The notes: a model not told the origin generated them from the letters alone. A DNA stretch of 64,000 nt from Microscilla marina ATCC 23134 (GCF_000169175.1 NZ_AAWS01000005.1:186001-250000), one strand, 5' to 3'; positions 38,101 through 47,356 are shown, numbered from the stretch's first letter. A program made the numbers and translations.

Positions 38101-38579
38101 TGCCATATCGCCTGTTCTCCGTCTATTTCTACATGGGGCTTAGTAGCGGCAAACTGTTTGTCGAGGTAAGTAGCGGTTACGACTAGTTGTTTGTTTTCTT
38201 TAAGACGACGGGCAGTTTCTTTGACAATACCAAAGCCTACTGGCAGTACCTCTTCCAGTACTTTTTCAAGTTCTTTGTTGCGCTCTTCTTCCAGCGTGTC
38301 TACTTCCTTGAAAATCTCGTTTTTGTCGTTCACTGTCAAGCTACTGTCTTCTTCGGCTTTTTTGCGAAGTTCAGCAAGCTTGTCATCTATCTCTTTTAAT
38401 TGCTCGTCGATGGTATCTTTTACTTCCTGAGTTTTAGCCCTTAGCTCATCATCCGACAGTGAGGTGAGTTGCTTCCAGGCATTATTGATAGTACCTACAT
38501 AAGGAAGCAATTTTTTTAAGTCACGATCCGATTTCTTACCAAAAATTTTGGTAACAGTTTTTCCTACAAAATCTAACAT
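35184..38579 (-). CDS. secA: Preprotein translocase ATPase SecA
   Basis: 1131 aa, the motor that drives unfolded preproteins through SecYEG at the inner membrane. Visible: Walker A GEGKTLVATLP (about 199-209), DEAD-type motif AMIDEIDSILIDDARTPLI, the preprotein cross-linking domain, motif TNMAGRGTDIKLS and the arginine-finger segment RRVDRQLRGRAGRQGDPG. It is longer than the 900-aa E. coli protein, with Bacteroidota-type insertions near 320-400 and a basic/acidic extension. The C-terminus lacks the CxCxnCH zinc motif and ends in NNKCVLIEQ. It supports export of all T9SS cargo in this window to the periplasm. Confidence 0.98.
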   Translation of the reverse strand: MLDFVGKTVTKIFGKKSDRDLKKLLPYVGTINNAWKQLTSLSDDELRAKTQEVKDTIDEQLKEIDDKLAELRKKAEEDSSLTVNDKNEIFKEVDTLEEERNKELEKVLEEVLPVGFGIVKETARRLKENKQLVVTATYLDKQFAATKPHVEIDGEQAIWHNQWMAAGNEITWDMVHYDVQLVGGVVLHQGKIAEMATGEGKTLVATLPAFLNALARRGVHVVTVNDYLAKRDSEWMAPLFEFHGMTIDCIDKYEPHSPERQAAYNADITYGTNNEFGFDYLRDNMSHNKEEIVQRRHHYAMIDEIDSILIDDARTPLIISGPIEKGDEHEFDELKPKIARLVDVQKKVVQGFINEGRKKVKSEDSNEVKEAGVALFRAYRGLPKSKPLIKLLGETGNRGVMKKAENYYLAENSKNMPEADAPLYFTIDEQNNQVELTDKGIEYITGNSEDKNFFILPDIAVEIGRIKDDRELSDEEKLKQEKELIAEFSVKTERVHSIQQLLKAYTLFEKDTDYIIVDNQVKIVDEQTGRVMEGRRYSDGLHQALEAKESVKIEDATQTYATVTLQNYFRMYHKLAGMTGTAETEAGEFWDIYKLDVVVIPTNRPIARDDRNDLVFKTAREKFSAVIDEVVKLTEAGQPVLVGTTSVEISELLSRMLNLRKINHQVLNAKLHKKEADVVAFAGQSGTVTIATNMAGRGTDIKLSPESKTAGGLAIIGTERHESRRVDRQLRGRAGRQGDPGSSQFFVSLEDNLMRLFGSDRIAKIMDRMGLKEGEVIQHSMVTKSIERAQKKVEENNFAQRKRLLEYDDVMNEQRKFIYSRRRNALYGDRLELDTLNTLYDFSASIAQAYQGSGDRYENFKMDVIGSLSFDTSITQEELETAPDLGNRLFQEAYKFYQDKNKQIKEIILPVLTERYEAYKANAHEITDLIPFTTDGNHTAISVPFNLKKAYDTGAEHIINEVEKIHTLMAIDQQWKEHLRDMDDMKQSVQNAVYEQKDPIVVYKQEAFSLFEHLVHKVDQEIGTALMAAQIAIMEEEEGDVEIKQSTRKDRRKKRRFNENKEDAAGFSASGAGLDLGEMPQERQEPVKADKLPSRNSKVTVQYTDGTVKKDVKFKTVEDDFRNNKCVLIEQ

Positions 38580-39242
38580 AGTGCTTTGTTCTGCGCTTTT
38601 TTTGTTTTGACATAGCTTAAAAATAGATGGTGTATTTTTAAACCTTGCCTTTATACCTGTTGTACAACAAGTTGTCTAGAAGCCGTTTATATTTGGTTAT
38701 ATTTTTAAAATCAAATGAAGATAGGCAAGCAATTTACTTTTGTAAAGCTTGCAGCCCATAAATTTTAGTACCTGAAGATGAACCTAGCCTATAAAGTTAC
38801 ACGTAAGACGCCCAGCTCTAAAAGACAGACCAAAATTCAGGGAGTTTCTAATTCACAAAGATAATACTTTTTTGAAAAGGATGGACTAATTGGCAGATAT
38901 ACTCTGAATGAAGGGAGCACTGAAAGCGAAGAGCGTTGCCCCACGAGGGGTTTTCACCACCATATTTTGGTTTACCTGCTTAGAGTGAAAAATCTGTTTT
39001 TTGGCTTAAGTAATTGATTTTTAGGGATTTAATTCTTTAATGGTTGATTGTAGACAATGTTTGCCTATAGCGAAACGTAGCGCCTTAAATATCAGGAAAA
39101 AACGACAGGCTATTTGGCGTCATCTTGCTGGCTTAAGTTTTTTTAACTTTGGTTCAATGGCAGGTTATAAACCTATAATACCCTTATTGATAGATTTGAA
39201 GACTTAAAGGGATTAAAAAGTATATTTTGGTTATATTAGACA
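38580..39242. other. Intergenic region upstream of secA
   Basis: About 660 bp. No gene, tRNA or terminator recognised. A 28-codon frame near 38780 lacks features. Its right end meets MITE-like element C copy 3. Confidence 0.45.
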
Positions 39243-39488
39243 CAATACTCCGCAGTACTTTTGGTGAAAGTTGGTTGCTGGTAATCAGTCATTGATGAAT
39301 TTACAAACTATTTAACTGGTTGGTGTAGGCTAAAACTGAAACCCTTTTAAAAATAAAGTGAGTATATAGTCTTAATATAAAATACTGATTAACTTCGTTG
39401 AGCTCACAAGTTCGGTTTACAGTATTTAACAAGGTGAACATTTACTCGAATCAGCTATGGACTACCGACTAAATACTATGGACTATTG
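39243..39488. mobile_element. MITE-like family C, copy 3 (about 246 bp)
   Basis: CAATACTCC at the left end and GGACTATTG at the right, flanked by a 5-bp direct repeat AGACA (39238-39242 and 39489-39493). Its right end lies about 20 bp upstream of the radical SAM start codon, so it forms that gene's leader. Confidence 0.85.
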
Positions 39489-39509
39489 AGACAAAAAACA
39501 AGCACTTGT

Positions 39510-40574
39510 ATGTATATCAAAGCCCTGGAGCAAGACCATCACCGTTTTCGTAAAAGCCTTAGCAAAGGGCGCACCTACAAACCTGTGTTTGTAAAAATAA
39601 AACTTTTGTGGGATTGCAACCTTCGTTGTAAAATGTGCAACCACTGGAGGTGGCGAGGAGCAATGTTGGACAGAAAAATACTTAAAAAACTCATTCCTGA
39701 CCTGGCTAAGTTAGGGTGTCAGCGTATTCATTTATCAGGAGGCGAGCCCATGATGTACCCCAACCTGCCACAAGCAGTGAAGTGGATGCGTAAACAAGGC
39801 ATCAAAGTTACTTTAACCACCAATGCTACCTTGTTTACTGAGCAAAAAGCGGTAGATATGGTCAACGCCGGACTTAAAAAAGTGAATATTTCTATAGACA
39901 GCCCCAACCCAGCTATTCACGACAACATTAGGGGCATGCAAGGTGCTTTTGAGCGTTCGGTGCGAGGTGCGGAGTTTTTGCGGCAAGCATTTATCAACAA
40001 ATCAGGCAGTGGTATACCTTCTGGCAAAATATTCTTGAACATGGTCATCAACCAAGCCAACTACCGTCAAGTAAACCAATTACCCCAGTTGGTTGATAAA
40101 ATAGGAGCCAGAGGCTTTCACCTGATACCAATATATGCGCGTAATGATGAACTTCAATCGCTTAATGCAGAACAAATAAAAGAGTTTAACAGGGAAGTCG
40201 CCCCTAGAACTTTTGAACAAGCACAACAACTAGGGTTAGAAGTAACACCGGATGATATTTGGGTTTTTGGTGTGTCGGCTCAACAAATACAAAGCAGCGC
40301 TCAAGGCAATTATGCCGCTGATTATTACCAACATCACCCTTGTTATGCACTTTGGACTCACGCTTTAATAGACCATAACGGGAGCGTAGCACCTTGTTGT
40401 ACGCTTACCAATCAGGTAATCATTGGAAGCCTTGCTACCCATTCGTTTAAAAAAATATGGCAAGGAGAGAAGTTCAGGGAATTACGAAAGGCCGCTTCAC
40501 CCATTCATGAAGCTTGCAATCGTTGTACAATGTTTTTGCCCAAAAACAAGCAAATAGAGCACCTGTTGAAGTAA
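39510..40574 (+). CDS. Radical SAM/SPASM-domain protein
   Basis: 354 aa from ATG 39510. An in-frame TTG at 39486 lies inside the end of the MITE-like element and would add element-derived residues, so it is unlikely. Radical SAM cluster motif WDCNLRCKMCNHW (CxxxCxxC) near 39-51 and the SAM-binding HLSGGEPMM follow. The C-terminal about 80 residues are a SPASM domain with cysteines in CYALW, APCCTL and EACNRCTMF, binding extra Fe-S clusters. Such proteins modify peptides or tRNA-like substrates or make cofactors; no precursor peptide gene is evident next to it. Confidence 0.9.
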   Translation: MYIKALEQDHHRFRKSLSKGRTYKPVFVKIKLLWDCNLRCKMCNHWRWRGAMLDRKILKKLIPDLAKLGCQRIHLSGGEPMMYPNLPQAVKWMRKQGIKVTLTTNATLFTEQKAVDMVNAGLKKVNISIDSPNPAIHDNIRGMQGAFERSVRGAEFLRQAFINKSGSGIPSGKIFLNMVINQANYRQVNQLPQLVDKIGARGFHLIPIYARNDELQSLNAEQIKEFNREVAPRTFEQAQQLGLEVTPDDIWVFGVSAQQIQSSAQGNYAADYYQHHPCYALWTHALIDHNGSVAPCCTLTNQVIIGSLATHSFKKIWQGEKFRELRKAASPIHEACNRCTMFLPKNKQIEHLLK

Positions 40575-40643
40575 ATTATTCAGTACTTATTCTCCTTTAG
40601 CTTTGGAGTTAAAAACACTGATTTTTAGGCCACAATTAACTAC

Positions 40644-41942
40644 CTAACTACCTGAGCCAAAAGTAGTATATCCTATCATTTGGTCATTACGCGAATCGGA
40701 TTGGCGGTAGTATACAAATATTTCGTATTGATTGTTTGTTTTAGGGTGATTGCCCTCTAGTTGGTCAAAATAAAATATTTGCCCATCCTCTGTTTTTCGG
40801 GCATACATATAATCATACACCCCTTGCTTGAGCAAAAGTACGGCCTCGTATTGACGTGTTTCCAAGTTATAGTTCATGCGGTTTTTGGGGGTTGTTTGCC
40901 AATTGTTAAACTTGCCTACCACATACACTTCATCTTTCAATTCATTACATTTGAGCGTAAAATTTACCTGAGCATAGTCTGCCTTGAGCTGAGGGTTTCC
41001 ACCGCGTTCGTCGTATACAATATATCCTCCATTGAAATCCATGATTTTTTTATAGGTAGCCTGAGGGCGTAACTTGTCGGTTTCAAGGGTAACTATGTTG
41101 CCTGTCTCGAGGGTTTCGGTGCTATAAATACGTTTTCCGATAAACTGAAAGCTGCTCATGTCAAATCTTCGGAACTCGTTGGAGCCTTCAAAAGCCCTGG
41201 TAGTCATCTGGTAGCTTATAAACTTATTCTTAGTGTCACGTGTACTGGCCTTTTGTATCAACAAAGCATTGTCCCAGCGTTGATTTTGCCTGATAAGCAC
41301 TGTAATATTTTCTGGATTGGTAAGCTCCACCCCTCCATAATGTATTTTGCATTGTATTAAATGTTCGCCGTTGGGCTTTTCTATAATGGAAGGCTTTATT
41401 TCCCACTTTTTTTCGTATACCATAAACCTACGAATCAAGACCAGGTCTTTTTCTTGACCTTTGCGAAAAATCTTGATCAAGTAATTGCCTGATGTTTTTA
41501 CTGGAGGAATAGTAAAAGAGTAATGGTAATACTTTTGGTGTGTATTGTTAGATAATTTAGGAGCATCAAAATGAAACAGGTTGAGGTCGTTGATAAACTC
41601 TATTTCGTTTAAGCTCGAAATAGTCCAATCACGGTTACAGTGGATAAGTTTGGCACTAAACGCCGAAGGTTTTGCCGAAAGGTCGTCAAACTCTAGAACC
41701 AATGGAGCGGTTTGTCCCAAATACATGACCGACGACTCAAGCGCTTGAGTAGGAGTATTGCCTTTGGGGTACAGCAAAACTGTTTTTAAAGTAGATTCGT
41801 AGTTAAAGTCTCTGGTCACAAATTTTTTATGGGCAAAGGGGTTGACCTCTTTTTTTACTTTATCCTGAACAACAATGGGGGGAATGGGAATGCAACTGGC
41901 AAGCGTACTAATAATAAAACCAAGAATGAGTAGTTTATTCAT
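40644..41942 (-). CDS. DUF5103-family type IX secretion system plug lipoprotein
   Basis: 432 aa from ATG 41942; the 19 upstream codons are an extension without signal features. A lipoprotein signal ends STLASC. The body matches the T9SS plug family: VLLYPKGNTPTQALES, LVLEFDDLSAK, LIHCNRDWTISSLNEIEFIND, the middle domain with RWDNALLI, and the closing YDYMYARKTEDGQIFYFDQ and NQYEIFVYYR. In the family this protein occupies the outer-membrane SprA translocon when no cargo is bound. Fits with the T9SS cargo genes elsewhere in the window. Confidence 0.88.
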   Translation of the reverse strand: MNKLLILGFIISTLASCIPIPPIVVQDKVKKEVNPFAHKKFVTRDFNYESTLKTVLLYPKGNTPTQALESSVMYLGQTAPLVLEFDDLSAKPSAFSAKLIHCNRDWTISSLNEIEFINDLNLFHFDAPKLSNNTHQKYYHYSFTIPPVKTSGNYLIKIFRKGQEKDLVLIRRFMVYEKKWEIKPSIIEKPNGEHLIQCKIHYGGVELTNPENITVLIRQNQRWDNALLIQKASTRDTKNKFISYQMTTRAFEGSNEFRRFDMSSFQFIGKRIYSTETLETGNIVTLETDKLRPQATYKKIMDFNGGYIVYDERGGNPQLKADYAQVNFTLKCNELKDEVYVVGKFNNWQTTPKNRMNYNLETRQYEAVLLLKQGVYDYMYARKTEDGQIFYFDQLEGNHPKTNNQYEIFVYYRQSDSRNDQMIGYTTFGSGS

Positions 41943-42379
41943 ATCCTCACAAAACAATCTGCTAAAAACTAAGTAATTTATAAAAATAAAGCCTTTCAAT
42001 TTAGGAAGTCCTCAGGAACGGTGTAAAAATAAAGTGCTATCATTTAACAAAGTGTGTCCAGCAAGGCTGTAAGCCCCGATTACAATTAAGCATGTTATTT
42101 TGGTACCATTTCTAAGCTGGGTTTGATACAGAGGTGTAACAAATTTAATATCACACATCTACCAATGGTAAACTTCTGACAAAACCCCTCACCAACAAAA
42201 ACTTAAATAAGCTTTTAGTATAAGAGGTAAACCTAAAAAGACGTAATTTATTTTTGGAAAGTTACCCGAACAAATCTACTGAATTTTGTTACAACAATAA
42301 ACGAATTGGATAGACATTTTATCTAAAGCCTGACATTCCTGCGTCAGTTCAAATTTTCCTCTGTATATCACTACAAATA

Positions 42380-42422
42380 AAAAAGCCATTTTGCTTATGA
42401 ATATAAGTAAAATGGCTTTTTT
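42380..42422. terminator. Bidirectional intrinsic terminator
   Basis: aaaaagccattttgctta pairs with taagtaaaatggcttttt over a short loop, with A and T tracts on both sides. It can end transcription of the minus-strand adaptor gene at 42670 and act in the opposite direction. Confidence 0.85.
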
Positions 42423-42483
42423 ACCAAGCTCTTAGGAATGGTTGAAAAATAAGGTATCCATTTGGAGATAGAGATTTACCACT

Positions 42484-42654
42484 GAGGCGAGATGGCAACA
42501 TCCTGTGGATGTTGGACCAGCTTGAGCGACGGTTGCGTTCGTAGCAGCGCTACGAGCAATAACCGATGGCTACAGCTTTGCTGTGCCGCATTTAAAAAGG
42601 TAAACATTTACTCGAATCAGCTATCGACTATCGACTAAATACTATGGACTATTG
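42484..42654. repeat. Chimeric repeat: family D copy joined to the right end of family C
   Basis: 42484-42563 is the inverse of the segment at 13479-13555, with palindrome cgtagcagcgctacg. From about 42588 to 42654 the sequence is the right 65 bp of family C (taaacatttactcgaatcag... to GGACTATTG). The left end of family C is missing, so this is a truncated copy joined to family D. Confidence 0.65.
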
Positions 42655-42669
42655 AGATGAGTTTGTCCG

Positions 42670-44049
42670 TTATTCTTTATTCATACTATCTTTGTCTGTT
42701 TTCTTTACCTGTTCTTTGTCTTTCAGGCGTTTAGATATAATAGCAAATGGACCAGTCACTACCTCATCACCTTCTTTAAGCCCTTTGAGTATTTCAATAT
42801 TTTCAAAATCGCTAATGCCAGTTTTTACTTTGCGTTTGCTCACTTTCTTAGTGTTGGCATCATACACAAAAACTACTTCCTGGGGCACACTTTTTTTCTT
42901 TTTTGCATTGTCTTTTGCGGCATTATTTGGTTTACCACGTCCTCGCCTTCCTTTTTTCTTTTTATCACTGCCTGGCACACGCGTAGTTACAGCAGCCAGA
43001 GGTACCGAAAGTACATTGTTTTTGGTATTGGTTCTTATCTCTACCGAAGCAGTCATGCCTGGTCTGAAAGGAGCCATTTTTCTTTTCTTGTTTAACAAAT
43101 CCTGGTAAGATTCCTGCAAAATTCTCACTTTTACCTTAAACTCAGTAACTGCATCGGGCGAAGTAGTAGGGTTAGCAGTGTTGGCTATTTCGGTCACTAC
43201 TCCCTTAAATTTTTTGTTTTGGCTAATATAAGCATCTACCTCTATCACTGCGGTATCTTTTAGCTCTACCCTTACAATATCGTTTTCGTTTACATCTACT
43301 TGCACTTCCATGTTGTTGAGATTGGCTATGCGCAACATTTCAGTACCCGCCATTTGGGCTGTACCCACTACTTTTTCTCCTTTCTCTACGTTGAGTTTAG
43401 ATATGGTGCCGTTTACTGGAGAAAAAACTGAAGTTCTCGACAAGTTATCCAGGTTTTGGGTGACGTTTGCTGCGGCACTTTGGGCATTGAATTTAGTTGC
43501 TTCTATGTTTTGTTTGGCAGATGTAAGCTGTTGTTTAGCTACATTAAAGTTGGCTTCTGCCAATTGGAAATCTGCCTCAGAAATCACCTTTTGCTCATAC
43601 AGCTTTTTACTCCTTTCAAACTCAAGTTTTAGGCGTCCGTATTCTGCTTTGCGCTGATAATAAGCGGCTTCTGCCTGAGCAGTAGAGGCTTTACGCGAAT
43701 TAAGTATGGCTTGCGAGTTATCAAGTGCTGCCTGTAGGTTATCCGGGCGAATCTTGAGCAAAAGTTGCCCTTTCACTACCGAGTCGCCTTCTTCTACCAG
43801 TACTTCCATTATTTCACCTGACACATCAGGGCTTATTTTTACTTCTATTTCGGGTTGAATCTTTCCGGAGGCACTTACTTGCTCTATAATGGTTACTTTT
43901 TTTGCTTTGGCAGTAAATACTTGGGTCAGCTTTTTCTTGCCAATCAAACCTGCTGATCGGGCAACAAAAATCCCTGCTACAATGAGCACAAGTGCAATCA
44001 GGATGTTTCTGCCCAACCGTGATTTTCTTCTTTTTTTCTTTTTAGACAT
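42670..44049 (-). CDS. HlyD/MacA-type periplasmic adaptor of an efflux pump
   Basis: 459 aa. A very basic N-terminus (KKKKRRKSR) precedes one signal-anchor helix at about 15-33. Lipoyl/barrel-sandwich half motifs are seen at VSGEIMEVLVEEGDSVVKGQ and FSPVNGTISKLNVEKGEKV, separated by a coiled-coil hairpin of about 90 residues. A beta-barrel and membrane-proximal domain follow with a lysine-rich insertion near 355-390. It would bridge an inner-membrane transporter to the TolC-like protein encoded 354 bp upstream. No transporter gene is next to it, so the third component must be encoded outside this cluster. Confidence 0.92.
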   Translation of the reverse strand: MSKKKKRRKSRLGRNILIALVLIVAGIFVARSAGLIGKKKLTQVFTAKAKKVTIIEQVSASGKIQPEIEVKISPDVSGEIMEVLVEEGDSVVKGQLLLKIRPDNLQAALDNSQAILNSRKASTAQAEAAYYQRKAEYGRLKLEFERSKKLYEQKVISEADFQLAEANFNVAKQQLTSAKQNIEATKFNAQSAAANVTQNLDNLSRTSVFSPVNGTISKLNVEKGEKVVGTAQMAGTEMLRIANLNNMEVQVDVNENDIVRVELKDTAVIEVDAYISQNKKFKGVVTEIANTANPTTSPDAVTEFKVKVRILQESYQDLLNKKRKMAPFRPGMTASVEIRTNTKNNVLSVPLAAVTTRVPGSDKKKKGRRGRGKPNNAAKDNAKKKKSVPQEVVFVYDANTKKVSKRKVKTGISDFENIEILKGLKEGDEVVTGPFAIISKRLKDKEQVKKTDKDSMNKE

Positions 44050-44403
44050 TTTTAAAGTAAGTAAAGTTTTGGTTTACGCTGATAATCAGAAAGATATTTA
44101 TAAATATTTGAAAATAAAAAATGAACTCACATTGAGTCACAATTTATGGTTGAAAACTTATGCAATGACAAACTTACAACCAAAAAGCGACTCCAGGTGA
44201 GCTCAAAATTAGCTTTGCCAGTCCTCAAAGCACCAACAAAGTTTTTATTCTAAAGTAGTAGCAAGCTGTACCTGCTACAAGTATATTTTTATTTATCTCA
44301 ATACCGTTTGTTTGAAGCATCAATACTCACCTATGTTTGGTAAAACTACAAAAGTAACCGCCTCTGTTTAGACCACTTTATTTTTGTGTTTTACCTACTG
44401 TTT
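44050..44403. other. Gap between the adaptor and TolC genes
   Basis: About 350 bp, AT-rich, without a gene or recognisable repeat. Large for an operon gap, so the adaptor may have its own promoter here. Confidence 0.4.
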
Positions 44404-45894
44404 TTATTTAAAGTCTAATGGTTTATCCATATAAAAATTCAATACCTCAGTGCGGAACAAATAGTCATACTTAGCCCTGATCATATCAGACTGCGCCCGG
44501 TCACGGTCTATCTTGGCAAGGTTAAAGTCTACAGAGTTCATAGCACCAGCGTTGAATCTTTTTTTAGCAATATCAAAAGCCAGCTCGCGTGATTCTAACA
44601 GCTTTTTTCGGGCTTGATAACTGTTTTGCGATGCTTTGGCGTTATTGTAGGCTTGCTCTATGTCTTGTCTCAATTGGTTTTTTCTGTTTTGCACCGTAAG
44701 CTCTGCCTGGCGTTTTTGGATAATACTGGTAGAAATATTTCTATTGACTTGCCCTCCGTTAAAAATAGGGATAGAAAGCCTCAAAGATACATACTGAGTG
44801 AGGTTGTCAGACAATTGTTGGCCAAAAGTGTAAGGCTGCTCTTCGGTTACATTGATTTGCCTTACTACTGTTTGGTTGGTACCATTTACAAACCCGATAG
44901 GAGTTTGAGCTACTTCTCCGGTTTCTTGAAACAGTCTACCTGCATCAGAGAACCTTGTTAAAACTCCTGCCCCCAAGGTAAGGGTAGGGTAGCGGTCGGC
45001 TTTGGCAATATTGATAGACATCTCGCTGTTTTCTACCGAAAGCAGGGCACTTTTGATCGTAGGCTGCGACACCTTGGCTATATCAAAAATCTGAGCAGGG
45101 GTTTCGTTGTGAGGTTGCGCCACCAGGTTTTCTACATCTATCTGTTCTACTTCAAAACTTTCGTTTGAGGGTAAATTCATTAATTGCATCAACCTCAAGC
45201 GAGCCAGGTTTACGTTGTTTTCTGAAGTGACCACCTGTAGTTCATCGTTGGCAAGGGTAGCCCGTAAATTAATGACTTCATTCTCGGCAACCGAACCCGC
45301 TTTGAGCAACTTTTCGGTACGCGTCAACTGCTCTTTGGTAGAGGCCACCTGTTGTTGTGCGGCTGTAAGCAATTCTTGGTTTAATAAAACATCCAGGTAA
45401 GAGGTAGCAATGTTTAGCGACACTGTATTGGTAGTTGCTTTTAAGTCTAGTTTGCTTATTTCTATGTTTTTCAAATCACGTTTTACCGTTTTTTGAAGCC
45501 TACCTCCATTATAAAGTGTTACACTTGCATCTAGGCTAAAGTTATTGGTAAGCACCCTTGTATTGATAAATTCGTTGGTAGTAGGGTCAATAGATCGCCC
45601 AAAGTTTAACCCCTGAGTTGCCGAAGCATTGACCGATGGGTACCGCGCCAATTTGGATTGTTGTACATTGTACTCATTGGTTTTAATCGTCAATGCATTT
45701 TGCTTGATGTCTATGTTGTGCTCTATAGCGTGATCAATACATTTTTGGATAGACCACTTTGATGACTTGGTAGTCTTGTTTTCGGGTTGCCCCTGCGCAC
45801 GTAGACCAAAAGCACCAAGCATTCCTATGGATAGGAGCAGGGCAAATCGCAGGTTTTTACGGGTAAATGGGTGTAAATATGACATATTATTCAT
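44404..45894 (-). CDS. TolC-family outer-membrane efflux protein
   Basis: 496 aa from ATG 45894; another in-frame ATG is at 45885, and 22 upstream codons are open but precede the signal sequence (ending LRAQGQ). Two OEP repeats are apparent: long helices with coiled-coil character starting WSIQKCIDHAIEHNIDIKQN and SQPTIKSALLSVENSEMSINIAKADRYPTL, and the matching strand segments LNLATSYLDVLL-like and SLRLSIPIFNGGQVNR. It forms a trimeric channel for export, working with the adaptor gene downstream. Likely transported substrates are unknown. Confidence 0.92.
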   Translation of the reverse strand: MNNMSYLHPFTRKNLRFALLLSIGMLGAFGLRAQGQPENKTTKSSKWSIQKCIDHAIEHNIDIKQNALTIKTNEYNVQQSKLARYPSVNASATQGLNFGRSIDPTTNEFINTRVLTNNFSLDASVTLYNGGRLQKTVKRDLKNIEISKLDLKATTNTVSLNIATSYLDVLLNQELLTAAQQQVASTKEQLTRTEKLLKAGSVAENEVINLRATLANDELQVVTSENNVNLARLRLMQLMNLPSNESFEVEQIDVENLVAQPHNETPAQIFDIAKVSQPTIKSALLSVENSEMSINIAKADRYPTLTLGAGVLTRFSDAGRLFQETGEVAQTPIGFVNGTNQTVVRQINVTEEQPYTFGQQLSDNLTQYVSLRLSIPIFNGGQVNRNISTSIIQKRQAELTVQNRKNQLRQDIEQAYNNAKASQNSYQARKKLLESRELAFDIAKKRFNAGAMNSVDFNLAKIDRDRAQSDMIRAKYDYLFRTEVLNFYMDKPLDFK

Positions 45895-45992
45895 TGGAGT
45901 TATACAGTTTGTTAAAACAAACAAAATGGTTATATGATTTTGGTCTGTTGCATTAGTCAATCAATTGCCGAAAAACTTACAACAGATGTAAA

Positions 45993-46667
45993 TTATTTTG
46001 AATAAGGAATATAGATCACGTCGTGAATCCATTCAAGGTGTTGCAAATATTCTAAAGTAATAGGTGCCACCTCAGAGTCAATCTCTATAAATTGGCAGGC
46101 CATATCGTTTTTGCCCTTGCGTGATACATTCATAGCGGCAATATTGCAACCGTCTTGTGCCAATACCTGAGCAATAAATGCAATGCTACCTTTTATATCC
46201 TGGGCTTTGATCACCAATGTGTTCATAGAGGCACTAAAATCTGCCCTGAATCCATTATAGTTCGCAATATTGATTACACCACCGCCCAGACTTTCTCCGG
46301 TCATTTCTACTGATAAATCGCCACGGGTTGCCTGCACCTTCAGGGTATTGGGGTGCATAGTAGAAGCGTTGCCCACCGACTTAAAGAAAAATTCAAGGCC
46401 TTCTTTTTCTGCTTCTTGCAAAGCATTTTTTATCCGGGCGTCGTCTGTGTCATAGCCTAACAATCCTCCAATTACTGCTCGGTCGCTTCCGTGTCCTTCA
46501 TAAGTACGAGCAAACGAATTGTAAAAAGTAATGGTGGCTGATTCGGGTTGACCTCCTAAAAAACTATGGGCTACCCGGGCAATTTTTACCACTCCGGCAG
46601 TATGCGAACTGGACGGTCCTATCATTACTGGACCAATCATATCGAAAATGCTACTTTTTTGACTCAT
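45993..46667 (-). CDS. sdaAB: L-serine dehydratase, iron-sulfur dependent, beta subunit
   Basis: 224 aa. The SDH-beta domain begins SSIFDMIGPVMIGPSSSHT (about 5-23), a diagnostic motif of the beta subunit, and the C-terminal about 75 residues form an ACT domain (TLVIKAQDIKGSIAFIAQVLAQDG). With the alpha subunit, which carries the cluster cysteines, it converts L-serine to pyruvate and ammonia. The alpha gene is not adjacent here. The lowest-confidence part is the symbol, as some Bacteroidota use different names. Confidence 0.92.
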   Translation of the reverse strand: MSQKSSIFDMIGPVMIGPSSSHTAGVVKIARVAHSFLGGQPESATITFYNSFARTYEGHGSDRAVIGGLLGYDTDDARIKNALQEAEKEGLEFFFKSVGNASTMHPNTLKVQATRGDLSVEMTGESLGGGVINIANYNGFRADFSASMNTLVIKAQDIKGSIAFIAQVLAQDGCNIAAMNVSRKGKNDMACQFIEIDSEVAPITLEYLQHLEWIHDVIYIPYSK

Positions 46668-47045
46668 GATTTTTTGTTTGTTGTATCATCACAAAATACA
46701 CTTTGCCTGGGCTTAAAACAGTATCACCTGATTGGCAACTTCAATACCACTCATTTTATGTGTTTGATTATCAGTTGTTTACTAAGGCAGAGTTCCTTTA
46801 TTCCTGGGGCGTAGTGTTCAGTTTCTATACACAAAAATGTACAAAAACGGACACTATCCATACAAAAATGGAAAAAAAACAGGTAATTTGCAATGCAAGG
46901 TAGTGTTTTTTACCTAACTTCAAAAAAAAGAACGATGTATGTTGGCTAGACACTATAAATAATCAAATGGTTGCATCTTGGTAAGGTTCTGGGTACACCC
47001 TGTTCTGTAGGTAGCTAACAATTCATATAGATTAGAAGCCCTCCC

Positions 47046-47082
47046 ACCTCTCACGAAGGTCTTACCGCAGGGTGACCTGAGC
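47046..47082. repeat. Short dispersed repeat (family G, copy 2, inverse)
   Basis: aaggtcttaccgcagggtga and flanks are the reverse complement of 23619-23655. Confidence 0.7.
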
Positions 47083-47312
47083 AAGGCGAACCAATGAATT
47101 GAAAACCAACTTATTTTTGAAAACCCGTAGCTTTTGGGTGAATAGATGTGTTGGTCTGGCGATTTAGGCGATAGTCCGTGGTTCAATGCTGTTCTTTAAG
47201 CCTTAAGTTACTGAAAGTTGTAGGAACAGGGCACTTTTGCAGTAACCGAAGGCATATGCTGTTTCTTGTTTGTTCCCTAAATCCAAGTCGGATGGTTACG
47301 TTTAAGGGCATT

Positions 47313-47347
47313 AAAAAAGCCACTTGCACCTTGCGGTGAGTGGCTTA
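47313..47347 (-). terminator. Intrinsic terminator, displaced from the pseudouridine synthase gene by MITEs
   Basis: On the minus strand aagccact pairs with agtggctt and is followed by a T run. The nearest minus-strand gene end is about 520 bp upstream at 47865, separated only by the nested MITEs, so it was probably this gene's original terminator. Confidence 0.7.
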
Positions 47348-47356
47348 TAATCGTTA

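Larger units (their letters stand above)
46668..47356. other. Repeat-rich intergenic region
   Basis: About 690 bp before the nested MITE. It holds a partial copy of the 2798-2843 repeat (46983-47027), family G copy 2 (47046-47082) and a minus-strand terminator at 47313. No supported gene. Confidence 0.55.

Noticed and set aside
46953..47186. 77-codon minus-strand ORF
   Set aside because: It spans dispersed repeats of families E and G.
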